A stretch of DNA of 64,000 bases, taken from NCBI GenBank assembly GCA_009774245.1, contig VSNM01000020.1:1-64000 (forward strand). The letters run 5' to 3'. Each line of letters starts with the position of its first letter. Within the stretch, counting starts at the first letter, position 1. The DNA comes from Lachnospiraceae bacterium. Its GTDB lineage: Bacteria > Bacillota > Clostridia > Lachnospirales > Lachnospiraceae. This document shows positions 35,593-44,297 of the stretch, one piece after another. The position numbers and the translations under genes are program-made. The notes beneath the pieces were generated by a model that ran no database searches, was not told the origin of the DNA, and saw only the letters and a list, made by a program, of their open reading frames with translations.

Positions 35593-37794
35593 TTACGGTT
35601 CCGCAGTCGGCAGCCCTTCCACGCGCCATCCCTCGCCCTCGATGTATTTCGCTTTCAAATACACCTTCTGCTCTGTTCCATCAGATTCATCAGAGCGCAT
35701 CATATACTCAAGCAAATACTCCTTCTCATCCTCCGAATGGCTCACTTCCCGCCCGACTGACAGGCTGTCCGTGCGTCCTGCAAACTCCTGTCGCAGCTCG
35801 TCAGAATATTCCAAGCCTGTCGACAGCGCATACACCCCGTCATAGTCATGCCTGTTGTAAAATGCGGCATAATCAATTAGACATTGATTTATATTTTTAC
35901 CTGAATACAGAGAAAACGACTGATAAAAACTGTCATCCTGTCTCTCCAGTCTGGGCAGAGTCGCCTGCTCCTTTTGAAAAACCATCCACTTCTGATCTCC
36001 TGCCTCATAACTCATGTTGGCAAGATCTGGTCCTCCCGGTCCCCAATACAGCGCCCCATAAGTACCATCGCCCAGCGGCAGTACATTCCCTGCGGCTCTC
36101 CATGTCCGCATTATCCCCAAGGCTACCGGACCATCTTTCGATACAAGGCCGTCAAACAGTTCATACTGCTCCAAAAGAGCTGTATCATATGCAGACAATT
36201 CATCGCTTTCGAGATCATAGATATAACTGCCCTTATCGGAATACGGATATGGTTTGATTGTTGCCTTCAACTGGTTTTTATCATTTCGGAATACTGCGAC
36301 TTCGCACTCTCCGCCGGTCTGCACTGCCTGACAATTCAGGGCTTTCAGGTCAATGCTGCCGATAATCTTTTGGCTGTTCAGATCGTACACAAACAATCCG
36401 CTGGAAATATGAAAGACAATCCTGTCAGAATCCGCGTAATCCAGAGAATAAAACTCCATATCAAACATACTGTTCTCAGCCCACTGCGCCTCGCGATGCT
36501 CTATGAAATGTTGGCCGCTGGCCGTGTCATCCCCTTCAGCAGAAGTTATATTGCTGTTCACTGACATATCTGTCCTATGTGCAATATCTGTATTATTTAC
36601 AATATCTGTCTTATCTACAGTTTCCCCCGCGGATGCGTTGTCTGGCACTGGCGCAAGCGCTTCGTCAGTACTGGCATCGGTGGCGCAAGCCGCCATCGTA
36701 ATCACGAGCACTGCTGCTCCCCCGATCAGCTTCCACCGCGGTGTCTTTTTGTAATGCAATATATTTTTCACCCTTTTCATAATTTGCTCCTCTCCAAATG
36801 CCAGCGGACTGGCAGATAACTGCCTCTTATTTGCCGCAAACGCAAGCAGCAGTCTGCTGTACTCCTTTCGCAGGTCCACTGTAAATGTCGCGATAACCTC
36901 CTCGTCACAGCTCATTTCCATATCAACACACATCAGGCGGTATGCCGCCCACACCAGAGGATGAAACCAGTATACGATCGCCAGCAGATACGCGGCATTT
37001 TTGACCAGATAATCCTTCCTTCTGATATGATACCGCTCATGTGCTAAAATGCACTGCTGCTCCGTCTCATTCAGCCGAAATGGCAGGTATATTTTTGGTA
37101 AAACAATTCCAAGTACAAAGGGCGAGCGTATGTTATCACATTCGTATACATTGCCATAAAGCCGCACACGATACTGAATCCTTCTCCTAAGCCGCATCTG
37201 CGCGATCGCTGTATATGACACGAGTGTCAGTATTCCGGCCAGCCAGATCACAGCCAGCGCGCTGACAAGGCTGTCTGTGCCGCTATTTTTGCCTAAAAAA
37301 CGCTCTACCACTGCATCGGTTCCTGCACTTAATATATCCTTCACATTTTCTGCGTTTGCCTTTATACCAGCTTTTATGCCATCCCCCGCTTTTATATCAG
37401 TTTCTATATCAGTTTCTACATCAGCTTCTATATCAGCTTTTATGTTCACTGCAGCATCCACTATATCCTTCTGCACATTTTCCCGCATAATGTGTCCGTC
37501 GACGCCGTCCGCATTCCCGCCAGTGGTTTCTGCGCCGCCCGCCACATCCTCCTTCTCACCAGCCACCTCACTACCGATACTCCCAACTGTAACCATATGA
37601 AAGATGCTGATATTCGAATTGGCAGTGACCGGAACGACCAGCCGAAATGCCACGACAAACCAGAGCGCATACGCAAACCTTTTCGGCAGTCTTCTGATGA
37701 GCAGCCGCACCAGCAATACGACCAAAATAACAATCCCGGCTGTCAAACTCATCGCAACGATTTTCAAAAACAACGCATTGACCATCTGTATCAT
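35593..37794 (-). CDS. BlaR1/MecR1-like M56 metallopeptidase sensor
   Basis: The 733-residue protein has several membrane helices in the first ~300 residues and a cytoplasm-facing peptidase with the HExxH zinc motif ILAHERYHIRRKDY. Such proteins cleave the BlaI-type repressor encoded upstream. Instead of the beta-lactam-binding domain of BlaR1, the last ~310 residues (after KKTPRWKLIGGAAVLV) are an unfamiliar extracytoplasmic region. A low-complexity stretch around 105-145 (AVNIKADIEADVETDIETDI) comes from imperfect 12-bp repeats at 37385-37445. The signal sensed is unknown; no beta-lactamase gene is adjacent. Confidence 0.82.
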   Translation of the reverse strand: MIQMVNALFLKIVAMSLTAGIVILVVLLVRLLIRRLPKRFAYALWFVVAFRLVVPVTANSNISIFHMVTVGSIGSEVAGEKEDVAGGAETTGGNADGVDGHIMRENVQKDIVDAAVNIKADIEADVETDIETDIKAGDGIKAGIKANAENVKDILSAGTDAVVERFLGKNSGTDSLVSALAVIWLAGILTLVSYTAIAQMRLRRRIQYRVRLYGNVYECDNIRSPFVLGIVLPKIYLPFRLNETEQQCILAHERYHIRRKDYLVKNAAYLLAIVYWFHPLVWAAYRLMCVDMEMSCDEEVIATFTVDLRKEYSRLLLAFAANKRQLSASPLAFGEEQIMKRVKNILHYKKTPRWKLIGGAAVLVITMAACATDASTDEALAPVPDNASAGETVDKTDIVNNTDIAHRTDMSVNSNITSAEGDDTASGQHFIEHREAQWAENSMFDMEFYSLDYADSDRIVFHISSGLFVYDLNSQKIIGSIDLKALNCQAVQTGGECEVAVFRNDKNQLKATIKPYPYSDKGSYIYDLESDELSAYDTALLEQYELFDGLVSKDGPVALGIMRTWRAAGNVLPLGDGTYGALYWGPGGPDLANMSYEAGDQKWMVFQKEQATLPRLERQDDSFYQSFSLYSGKNINQCLIDYAAFYNRHDYDGVYALSTGLEYSDELRQEFAGRTDSLSVGREVSHSEDEKEYLLEYMMRSDESDGTEQKVYLKAKYIEGEGWRVEGLPTAEP

Positions 37795-37806
37795 CTACAT
37801 CATCTC

Positions 37807-38166
37807 CTAACCAATATGCTCATCGATCATTTTCTTGATCTGCTCAGCCTCTTTCTCCGATATTGTCTTTCCGCCGAAAAATGCAGTCAGAAATCCGGGA
37901 AGCGATCCGTCAAACGTCCGCTCCACAAAATAAGCGCTCTCCTCCGCCTGCACCCGCTCCTTCGGTATCAATACGCTGACCATCGCCTGTGCATTCTCAA
38001 TATACCCCTTATCACACATCTTCCTGATCTGGGTATAGGTCGTCGACTTCTTCCAGCCAAGCTTCTCGCTGCACAAACGTACCAGCTCTCCGGAATTGAC
38101 CGGCGCATACTCCCACACTATCTGCATAAAACGATAGTCACTGTCACACAATTTCAGACTTTCCAT
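37807..38166 (-). CDS. BlaI/MecI/CopY-family repressor
   Basis: The winged helix protein (about 119 residues) contains YRFMQIVWEYAPVNSGEL and KKSTTYTQIRKMCDKGYI, typical of BlaI. I chose the Met giving MESLKLCDSD because GAGAGGAG lies seven bases upstream; longer starts run into the operators. The C-terminal dimerisation helix is present. BlaR-type cleavage normally occurs in the C-terminal half. It lies 12 bases before the M56 gene, and two palindromes upstream are its likely sites. Confidence 0.88.
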   Translation of the reverse strand: MESLKLCDSDYRFMQIVWEYAPVNSGELVRLCSEKLGWKKSTTYTQIRKMCDKGYIENAQAMVSVLIPKERVQAEESAYFVERTFDGSLPGFLTAFFGGKTISEKEAEQIKKMIDEHIG

Positions 38167-38205
38167 AACCGTACTCCTCTCTTCCATAAATATATTATCC
38201 GACAG

Positions 38206-38262
38206 GTCTATAGGTATAGACCTACTAAAATCAAGTCTATACCTATAGACCTGATTTGTCAA
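38206..38262 (-). promoter_or_regulatory. Promoter with twin BlaI-type operators
   Basis: Two 16-bp palindromes of form GTCTAT-N4-ATAGAC lie at 38206-38221 and 38235-38250, with centres AGGT and ACCT. A consensus -35 TTGACA (38257-38262) and a -10 TAGACT at 17 bp place one operator across the promoter and one just downstream. Autoregulation by the repressor is expected. Confidence 0.75.
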
Positions 38263-38290
38263 TTACTTTTTATGAATTAAATTTTTATGA

Positions 38291-38388
38291 AATCGAGTAG
38301 GGGAATGCCCTTCTCCACTACTCGCCGCGCGGGCGTCCGTCAGCCTTAGCTGACATATTTCCTCTGGACGCCCGTGTGCATAAAAAAA
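38291..38388. repeat. Structured dispersed repeat, copy 2
   Basis: The layout equals copy 1 at 28110: CGAGTAG/CTACTCG hairpin, then outer stem GGGCGTCC (38331-38338) with GGACGCCC (38366-38373), inner hairpin GTCAGC-CTTA-GCTGAC and a bulge with TTTCCTCT. The outer stem differs from copy 1 at two pairs, and both changes are compensated. Confidence 0.75.
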
Positions 38389-38480
38389 GAAGCTGCTCCG
38401 CTGGCAACAGCCTCTCATTTTTGTAACCCTTCCAATTCTTCCTGTGACATATACACCTGTTTATCTTCGTCAATCTGGTA

Positions 38481-38846
38481 CTAGTCATGATATGTATAAT
38501 ATGCCCTCAATACCTCATCCAGCTTTCCGGCGCTCAATTTGTCCGTCTGTCGGCGATACTTCTCCAATCCATCATATAGCTCTATTTTCAATATATTATC
38601 CATCTGTATATAACTATCCTTATCAATAACTGTTTCGACCGGATCGTCACAATATACTACTTTATTGCTCTTCATAGCCGCCTTATATTCTTTTCCCGCC
38701 AGTGAATCTAACTGTGCAAGCTCAATTGTACTGAGCTCTGCGTCCACTCCCACAATCAAATATGGATGCTTAACCTTTGCAGTCTGTCCAGTATTATTAA
38801 AACGGATTTTTAGTGAAAGTACCTGCCCTACCTCCAAACTGCTCAT
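38481..38846 (-). CDS. MazF/PemK-like toxin of a Panacea-type toxin-antitoxin pair
   Basis: The 121-residue product has an SH3-like start (MSSLEVGQVLSLKIRF, HPYLIVGVDAEL) that resembles MazF/PemK endoribonucleases, though the match is distant. It overlaps the upstream Panacea gene by four bases (ATGA). The frame ends at TAG (38481-38483), then stays open for 21 further codons (YQIDEDKQVYMSQEELEGLQ, then K) to a TGA at 38415. So the stop may be a recent truncation, or the true end of the protein. Toxin activity is inferred from position and fold. Confidence 0.6.
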   Translation of the reverse strand: MSSLEVGQVLSLKIRFNNTGQTAKVKHPYLIVGVDAELSTIELAQLDSLAGKEYKAAMKSNKVVYCDDPVETVIDKDSYIQMDNILKIELYDGLEKYRRQTDKLSAGKLDEVLRAYYTYHD

Positions 38847-39340
38847 ACTTCCATCCTCTCTAATACTTTAATCATATCCGCATACTGTTCCGCATATTCC
38901 TCTCTGCGGGACATGGAATCCATCCTCTGCTCCTCTTTTCGGTAATGCCTATGTTTCTCAATCCACTCTGAATCTTCATGTGACAGCTCGATCAATTCAT
39001 CCAGTGATGCATTATAGAACGCTTTATAGATACTATCCAGAAACTTCTTCTCCTGGTCTGTGATTGTAATTGGCTGATTTCTACGCTCCAAAAGTACAGA
39101 ATACCTTTCCTGAACATTTGGATCAACGGCCCCATTATCATAGGCATAAAAAACAGAATCCATCAATGGTTCCCCATATTTCGCAATATAAATATTCTGT
39201 GCCATGTGCAAATATTTATTTAATCGCGCATTCCCCTCATAGAACTTTCTGCCTTTTTGTATCCGAAGCTGTTTGTCAAAAATTTTGTGCTCTTTATCCA
39301 GACTCAAAAAATATAAAGCAGCGTCAATTCCTCGCAGCAT
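38843..39340 (-). CDS. Panacea (DUF4065/SocA-like) antitoxin
   Basis: The 165-residue protein resembles the Panacea domain: LNKYLHMAQNIYIAKYGEPL, DSVFYAYDNGAVDPNVQERY and FLDSIYKAFYNASLDELIEL. Panacea proteins are antitoxins or phage-proteolysis adaptors that pair with many unrelated toxins. Here it precedes a MazF-like gene, and the two are translationally coupled. The C-terminus is very charged (YRKEEQRMDSMSRREEYAEQ). A GGAGGAG site precedes the ATG. Confidence 0.75.
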   Translation of the reverse strand: MLRGIDAALYFLSLDKEHKIFDKQLRIQKGRKFYEGNARLNKYLHMAQNIYIAKYGEPLMDSVFYAYDNGAVDPNVQERYSVLLERRNQPITITDQEKKFLDSIYKAFYNASLDELIELSHEDSEWIEKHRHYRKEEQRMDSMSRREEYAEQYADMIKVLERMEV

Positions 39341-39421
39341 AATACTCCTCCCTATGTTTTATTCCCAATCCTATATTTAGTATATCGCACATATGATCGT
39401 ACGTCAATGATATCCAGCAAA

Positions 39422-40054
39422 CTATTTCTCAAATTCTTCCACACCAATGTGAATCCCCTTCTCCCTCATCAAACGCCTGAGCTCCGCCGTATCTCCATAG
39501 TACACGCACCCATCCATACCCAGATTCCCGGCCGCTTCTATGTTGGCTGGCATATCATCCACAAAAAAGCATTCCTCCGGCTTTACGGAAAATTTCTGAA
39601 AAAAATCAAGATATGCCGCCGTCTCCGGTTTTAGGAGTCCATGCTCGCAGGAAATCCATATCCCCTTCATATATCTGATCGACCGGATATATTGGCCAAA
39701 TACCCGAAAACGGTGTGATGTATTGGACATCAGATACAGATCATATCCATTCTGATACAGCTCCTCCACCAGTTTTTCCATCGGCGGATTGGGCGGCTGC
39801 ACCATGCGGTACTCTCTCACAAACCGCTCCACTGTGCCGTGCAGATGCTCTGGCATTCTCCGGTTCACAGATGCGATCGCATCATCATCCGAGAGCGTGC
39901 CCCTGTCCATCTGCAGCCACTCTACAGAGGCGCAGAGGTGATTTTTGATCCATCTGAAATCTTCCTCATTATCCACATATCCATAGATATATTCTCTGGC
40001 ATTATATACCGTGAGCACATTTCCCATATCAAATACAATATTCTGAATCATCAT
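39422..40054 (-). CDS. HAD-superfamily hydrolase (YihX-like)
   Basis: The 210-residue protein has motif I as VFDMGNVLTVY, motif II in YLMSNTSHRF, a Lys in HGLLKPETAAYLDFF and motif IV in CFFVDDMPANIEAA. Asn replaces the second Asp of motif I, as in YihX-type members that hydrolyse sugar phosphates. The substrate is unknown. An AGGAGA site lies close to two adjacent Met codons. Confidence 0.85.
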   Translation of the reverse strand: MMIQNIVFDMGNVLTVYNAREYIYGYVDNEEDFRWIKNHLCASVEWLQMDRGTLSDDDAIASVNRRMPEHLHGTVERFVREYRMVQPPNPPMEKLVEELYQNGYDLYLMSNTSHRFRVFGQYIRSIRYMKGIWISCEHGLLKPETAAYLDFFQKFSVKPEECFFVDDMPANIEAAGNLGMDGCVYYGDTAELRRLMREKGIHIGVEEFEK

Positions 40055-40189
40055 TTCTCCTATTTTTCGCGTTAGTTCTGTTTGCTATTTCACCATATTT
40101 ACGATACAATAAAAAGGATAACGGATTATTTCTATTTCACATTTTCACATTCACATTTATTTACATAAGGAAGAAAGGAAGGAAGCATC

Positions 40190-40957
40190 ATGCCACAAAA
40201 TCTGAATATGTTTTCACTCGAGGGAAAGACGGCTCTTGTAACAGGGGCTAACACCGGCTTAGGACAGGGAATCTGCGCAGCCTACGCCGGCGCCGGCGCA
40301 AATGTGATCGGAGTCGCAAGGCGCAGTTGTCAGGAGACTGCTGACAAAATAACTGCCATCGGCGGCAATTTTACAGAGCTCATAGCAGATCTGTCCGATA
40401 TCAATGTCATCCCTCACATTGTGGAGGAAGCAGGCAAAGCCTATGGCCGTGTTGACATTCTCGTGAACAATGCCGGTATTATTAAGAGATGTGACGCTGT
40501 TGACGTCACCATGGAGGACTGGGATGCCGTTATCAATCTCAATGAAAAGATGGTATTCTTCCTCTCACAGGCTTTTGCCAAAGGCTGGGCAGCAGATAAC
40601 AAGGGCGGAAAAATTATCAATATCGCCTCCATGCTAAGCTATCAGGGCGGCATCCGCGTGCCCTCGTACACTGCGAGCAAGAGCGCTGTCATGGGACTCA
40701 CGAGGGCGCTTGCCAACGAGTGGGCCAGATACAACATCAATGTCAATGCGATCGCACCCGGCTATATGGCGACCAACAACACCCAGAATCTCAGAAGCGA
40801 TGAACAGAGAAGTGACGAGATCCTCAGCCGCATCCCCGCAGGCCGCTGGGGTACTCCGGAGGACATCACCGGAGCCGCCATCTTCCTCGCTTCTGACGCG
40901 GCGGCGTATGTACATGGCTTCACACTGGCAGTCGATGGAGGCTGGTTAGCACGTTAG
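40190..40957 (+). CDS. kduD: 2-dehydro-3-deoxy-D-gluconate 5-dehydrogenase (KduD)
   Basis: This short-chain dehydrogenase has the cofactor loop VTGANTGLGQGICAA, NNAG, catalytic Ser in IASMLSYQGG, and YTASK. Several stretches match KduD closely, including NVNAIAPGYMATNNTQNLR, IPAGRWGTPEDITGAA and LAVDGGWLAR. KduD works in pectin and glycosaminoglycan catabolism on 4,6-dihydroxy-2,5-dioxohexanoate. No kduI or pectinase lies in the window. An AGGAAGG site precedes the ATG. It is one of the few plus-strand genes. Confidence 0.9.
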   Translation: MPQNLNMFSLEGKTALVTGANTGLGQGICAAYAGAGANVIGVARRSCQETADKITAIGGNFTELIADLSDINVIPHIVEEAGKAYGRVDILVNNAGIIKRCDAVDVTMEDWDAVINLNEKMVFFLSQAFAKGWAADNKGGKIINIASMLSYQGGIRVPSYTASKSAVMGLTRALANEWARYNINVNAIAPGYMATNNTQNLRSDEQRSDEILSRIPAGRWGTPEDITGAAIFLASDAAAYVHGFTLAVDGGWLAR

Positions 40958-41052
40958 TGTGAGAAGAACTTCTAATCACTCGCAGCAAAGGCTGCTTCGT
41001 GAAGAAGTTCTAAGTCTCACACAGGAGAATGCCCAAAAAGCGGGCATTCTCC
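40957..41052. terminator. Double hairpin between kduD and lepB
   Basis: A large stem with ends GTGTGAG and CTCACAC spans 40957-41022 and includes AGAACTTCT with AGAAGTTCT. A second, perfect hairpin (GGAGAATGCCC with its near complement) spans 41024-41052. Both lie between two convergent genes. Confidence 0.7.
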
Positions 41053-41064
41053 GCATTATCGGAT

Positions 41065-41577
41065 TTATCTAAGCAGTTTAATCTCCGGATAATACTCAAA
41101 TTCCGCTTTTCCTATAATGTCATCTATGTCAACAAACTTGTTCGTCCAATATCTTGAATCCCAAGAATTGCTGCGGTTATCTCCCATCATAAAATAACAA
41201 TTCTCCGGTATCTCGTATGGCCCGAAATCTTCCCAAAACGGATTCTGTGTATAATCAGAGATCTGTCTGCCATCAATATACACCTTGCCGTCAATGCCCT
41301 CGATCACTTCCCCGGAAAGCCCTATAATGCGTTTTAAATACAAGGTCTCCCCATCATCGGGATAGTAAAACGATACAATATCCCCCCGCCTGGGCGTATC
41401 ATATACATATGCAAGTCGGTTGATCACAATCCTGCTCCCGGTCATCACCGTCTGCTCCATAGAACCGGTCGGCACCAGCGCGCTCGCCACAACATTATTT
41501 TTCAGCCAGAATGCCGCGACGACTGCAAACAAAATCAATCTTGACCATTCAAAAATTCCCCGAACAACCTTCTTCAT
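41065..41577 (-). CDS. lepB: Signal peptidase I
   Basis: The 170-residue membrane peptidase has one N-terminal helix (LILFAVVAAFWLKN), the nucleophile Ser39 in VPTGSMEQT, the general base Lys82 in LYLKRIIGLSGE, and the box GDNRSNSWDSRYW. It cleaves signal peptides on the outer face of the membrane. Short Gram-positive type. Firmicutes usually have several paralogues. Confidence 0.92.
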   Translation of the reverse strand: MKKVVRGIFEWSRLILFAVVAAFWLKNNVVASALVPTGSMEQTVMTGSRIVINRLAYVYDTPRRGDIVSFYYPDDGETLYLKRIIGLSGEVIEGIDGKVYIDGRQISDYTQNPFWEDFGPYEIPENCYFMMGDNRSNSWDSRYWTNKFVDIDDIIGKAEFEYYPEIKLLR

Positions 41578-41649
41578 GAATCAGAAACCTCTCTCATATC
41601 TGTCTACTGTCCACTGTCATACTTTCCATCCTAGAGCGTGTTTGAAAAA

Positions 41650-42924
41650 TCATTCACTCACACATCGCGAAATATACTTCACTCCATCCCGGTTATACAG
41701 GTCCGTCAATACCAGTGACGGCTCATTATAAAGCACTGTCTGATCTGCACAATAAACAGAATATATCCCTTCCTGTGCCAGCAGATGCAACTTTTCTTCC
41801 TGAAAATTGTCTGCTATATAGACCGGCATCACCCGGAGCAGAATCTCCGCACAGCTGCCCGTTTCCGAATACGAGACAAGACTGTCAACAGCACTCTTGC
41901 TATATCCGTCGGTCACATCGATATAGGCTGTCCGAATCTCCCCATCCCGAAACGCATAGTAATGCTGCCAGTCCAGACTGTTATTCACCGGATAATCCCG
42001 CAGATAAACGATACTCAGCGCCCGGTCATACCGCATCACACCTGCCTGGTATACCGATACGCCATCTCTGTCAAAAAGGTTGAACGCGTACTCCGTACCA
42101 CTGACATTATCCAGATTTCTGACAAAACCGTCGTAGCTTGAAACTGATCCAAGCACAAATCCATTGGCTTCCATCGTATCTGCAATATAATCCACAATAA
42201 ACGCATTCGTCATCCAGTAAAAATCTATAAATTCCGAAAAACCAACTCTGGAAGCATAATCCATATATGCATCCGATACAAAGAGCCTGATCCTGTGGTT
42301 TCCCAAAAGCTGTATATCAATCGCATCCCGATTTCCTGCGAAAGATACGATCTCAGCAAAATAATCGGCAATCTCCTCATTCTGATCAGGATCAAAGCTG
42401 ACTGTCTCCGCATCATCGTTGCAGCCGAAAAGATTGCTGTACTGGGCATACACAGGCGCCAGATAGATAGCTCGATTTCTCTCCTTGGCAATCGCAGCAA
42501 ACGCCTCGTACAATACTTCGTCGACCTCAATCTCCTCATTTGGGTGCTGATTAATATAGTACAGATTGTGCACCCCGTCAAATCCCTGACTTGTATGGAA
42601 AACCTGATACGCTGTCCTGGACGCGTCGGCATACAGCGCACTGACTGCTTTCTTCTCCGCTGTAGCCGACATCTCACCCGCGCCGAGATAGTACTGAAAA
42701 ATAAGCTCGTTCGAGCAGTCTGCCTCCGACGAACCCGCCTCGATCGTCGTCCAGCCGGCATCCTCTGTCAAAAATGACACCAGCGCATATCCAAACGCAC
42801 ATACGCCAACTAATATCAGTACAATCGTCAATACCAGCCGGACTTTAGGAAACCCTTCCTCCAATTCTATCCGTTTTACAGGCCTGGGATGATTCTCATT
42901 CCGATTTCTAACTGTCCTGCTCAA
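41650..42924 (-). CDS. Uncharacterised membrane-anchored protein (possibly ApbE-related)
   Basis: The 424-residue protein has one membrane helix near 30-52 (LVLTIVLILVGVCAFGYALV) and a large extracytoplasmic domain. Weak likeness to ApbE flavin transferases is suggested by the region FIVDYIADTMEANGFVLGSV, but the Gly-rich FAD motifs are not evident. The start is TTG, one base after the oppF stop; no other Met lies before the membrane helix. This position makes it the last gene of the opp operon. Function unknown. Confidence 0.65.
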   Translation of the reverse strand: MSRTVRNRNENHPRPVKRIELEEGFPKVRLVLTIVLILVGVCAFGYALVSFLTEDAGWTTIEAGSSEADCSNELIFQYYLGAGEMSATAEKKAVSALYADASRTAYQVFHTSQGFDGVHNLYYINQHPNEEIEVDEVLYEAFAAIAKERNRAIYLAPVYAQYSNLFGCNDDAETVSFDPDQNEEIADYFAEIVSFAGNRDAIDIQLLGNHRIRLFVSDAYMDYASRVGFSEFIDFYWMTNAFIVDYIADTMEANGFVLGSVSSYDGFVRNLDNVSGTEYAFNLFDRDGVSVYQAGVMRYDRALSIVYLRDYPVNNSLDWQHYYAFRDGEIRTAYIDVTDGYSKSAVDSLVSYSETGSCAEILLRVMPVYIADNFQEEKLHLLAQEGIYSVYCADQTVLYNEPSLVLTDLYNRDGVKYISRCVSE

Positions 42925-42925
42925 A

Positions 42926-44242
42926 CTACACCACCACTAAGATCAACAGCAGGAAAAACAGGACTATGACTGCGGCAATCACAATCAAACCGGCAATCGC
43001 ACCCTTTTTACATGCAGCGTAATTGCGGTAATAGTGAAAATGTCTGAACACAAAGGCAGCAATCAATCCGATAATTGGCAGCAGGAAGGAAAAGATCTTG
43101 TACCAAATACTTCCTGTGTCGTGCACCGGCGTCTGCAAAAATTCATCCTCTGACGCCGTATGCACATTCGTTTCATTCTGCAAAACACTCTGCTGCGGCG
43201 CATTTGGATCTGCAATATTGATTGATTTCAAAGGCACACCCTTCTCCCGGACCGCCTTATATTCCTCGATTTCCTTCTTGTTTCCATATACATAGTGCTC
43301 ATGTCCGATGTTGACAAGCTCCGGCTGGTCAGTGCTGTAATCGTGCATCGATGGATCGTACGTATAGAGCACTTTATTCTTCTCCAGCGTCGGGTCCGGT
43401 ATCGGAATCGCCGAAATCAGGGAATGTGTATATGGATGCAGCGGGTAATCAAACAACTCATCCGCCTCCGCGACCTCCACGATATTTCCCTTGTAGATAA
43501 CGCCGATACGGTCTGATATAAAACGCACGATGGAAAGATCATGTGCGATAAACAAATAAGTGACATTCTTTTCCACCTGGAACTTCTTGAGCAGGTTCAA
43601 TACCTGCGCTCTGATCGACACATCCAGCGCCGAGATCGGTTCATCTGCGACGACAAGTTCCGGCTCCATTACCATAGCGCGGGCAAGTCCGATTCTCTGG
43701 CGCTGCCCGCCCGAAAACTCGTGCGGATACCGCGTCAGATGCTCTGGCAGCAGACCAACCTCGTTGATCATCTCTTCCACCTTGCGAACGCGGTCCGCCT
43801 CATTCTCATACAGATGAAAATTGTACAGGCCCTCTGACACGATATAGTCTACTGTAGCGCGCTCATTAAGAGACGCCGCCGGATCTTGAAATACCATCTG
43901 AATATTGCGGATCACTTCCCTGTCCAGTGAGTGCGGAATCTTTCCGGAAATCCTGACACCCTTATACAATATTTCACCACTGGCACAAGGATTGACGCGG
44001 ATCACTGCTCTTCCGACTGTCGTCTTACCAGAGCCGGACTCACCCACAAGTGAAAAGGTCTCTCCTTTGTATATGTCAAAGCTGGCATTCTTGACAGCTC
44101 TAACCGCATTGTCTCCTTTTCCAAAAGTGATATCCACGTTTTTGACTGATAATAAGATCTCTTTGCCGTTTTTTTCATCAATCAGACCATGTTCCGGCAA
44201 ATGAGACACACGTCCTGATTTTCCTTGATTTAGGTTTGCCAC
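42926..44242 (-). CDS. oppF: Oligopeptide ABC transporter ATPase OppF with C-terminal membrane anchor
   Basis: The ATPase core (about 25-335) has Walker A LVGESGSGKTT, signature EFSGGQRQRIGLA and Walker B LVVADEPISALD, plus the peptide-importer C-terminal region (HPYTHSLISAIPIPDP). It energises peptide uptake together with OppD. The chain continues to 438 residues with two membrane helices (about 381-399 and 415-438), which normal OppF lacks. The start is GTG with GGGAG upstream. It is the fifth gene of the opp operon. Confidence 0.92.
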   Translation of the reverse strand: MANLNQGKSGRVSHLPEHGLIDEKNGKEILLSVKNVDITFGKGDNAVRAVKNASFDIYKGETFSLVGESGSGKTTVGRAVIRVNPCASGEILYKGVRISGKIPHSLDREVIRNIQMVFQDPAASLNERATVDYIVSEGLYNFHLYENEADRVRKVEEMINEVGLLPEHLTRYPHEFSGGQRQRIGLARAMVMEPELVVADEPISALDVSIRAQVLNLLKKFQVEKNVTYLFIAHDLSIVRFISDRIGVIYKGNIVEVAEADELFDYPLHPYTHSLISAIPIPDPTLEKNKVLYTYDPSMHDYSTDQPELVNIGHEHYVYGNKKEIEEYKAVREKGVPLKSINIADPNAPQQSVLQNETNVHTASEDEFLQTPVHDTGSIWYKIFSFLLPIIGLIAAFVFRHFHYYRNYAACKKGAIAGLIVIAAVIVLFFLLLILVVV

Positions 44243-44297
44243 GTTCTAAATCTCCCATCTAAAGTCTATAATTCCAATATCATCGCTTCGCTAACAT

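Noticed and set aside
37385..37445. CRISPR array
   Set aside because: The repeats are short, imperfect 12-bp units inside a coding frame, without spacers or cas genes.
35593..37794. Beta-lactam resistance locus
   Set aside because: The BlaR-type protein has no visible transpeptidase-like sensor motifs and no beta-lactamase or PBP2a gene lies near.
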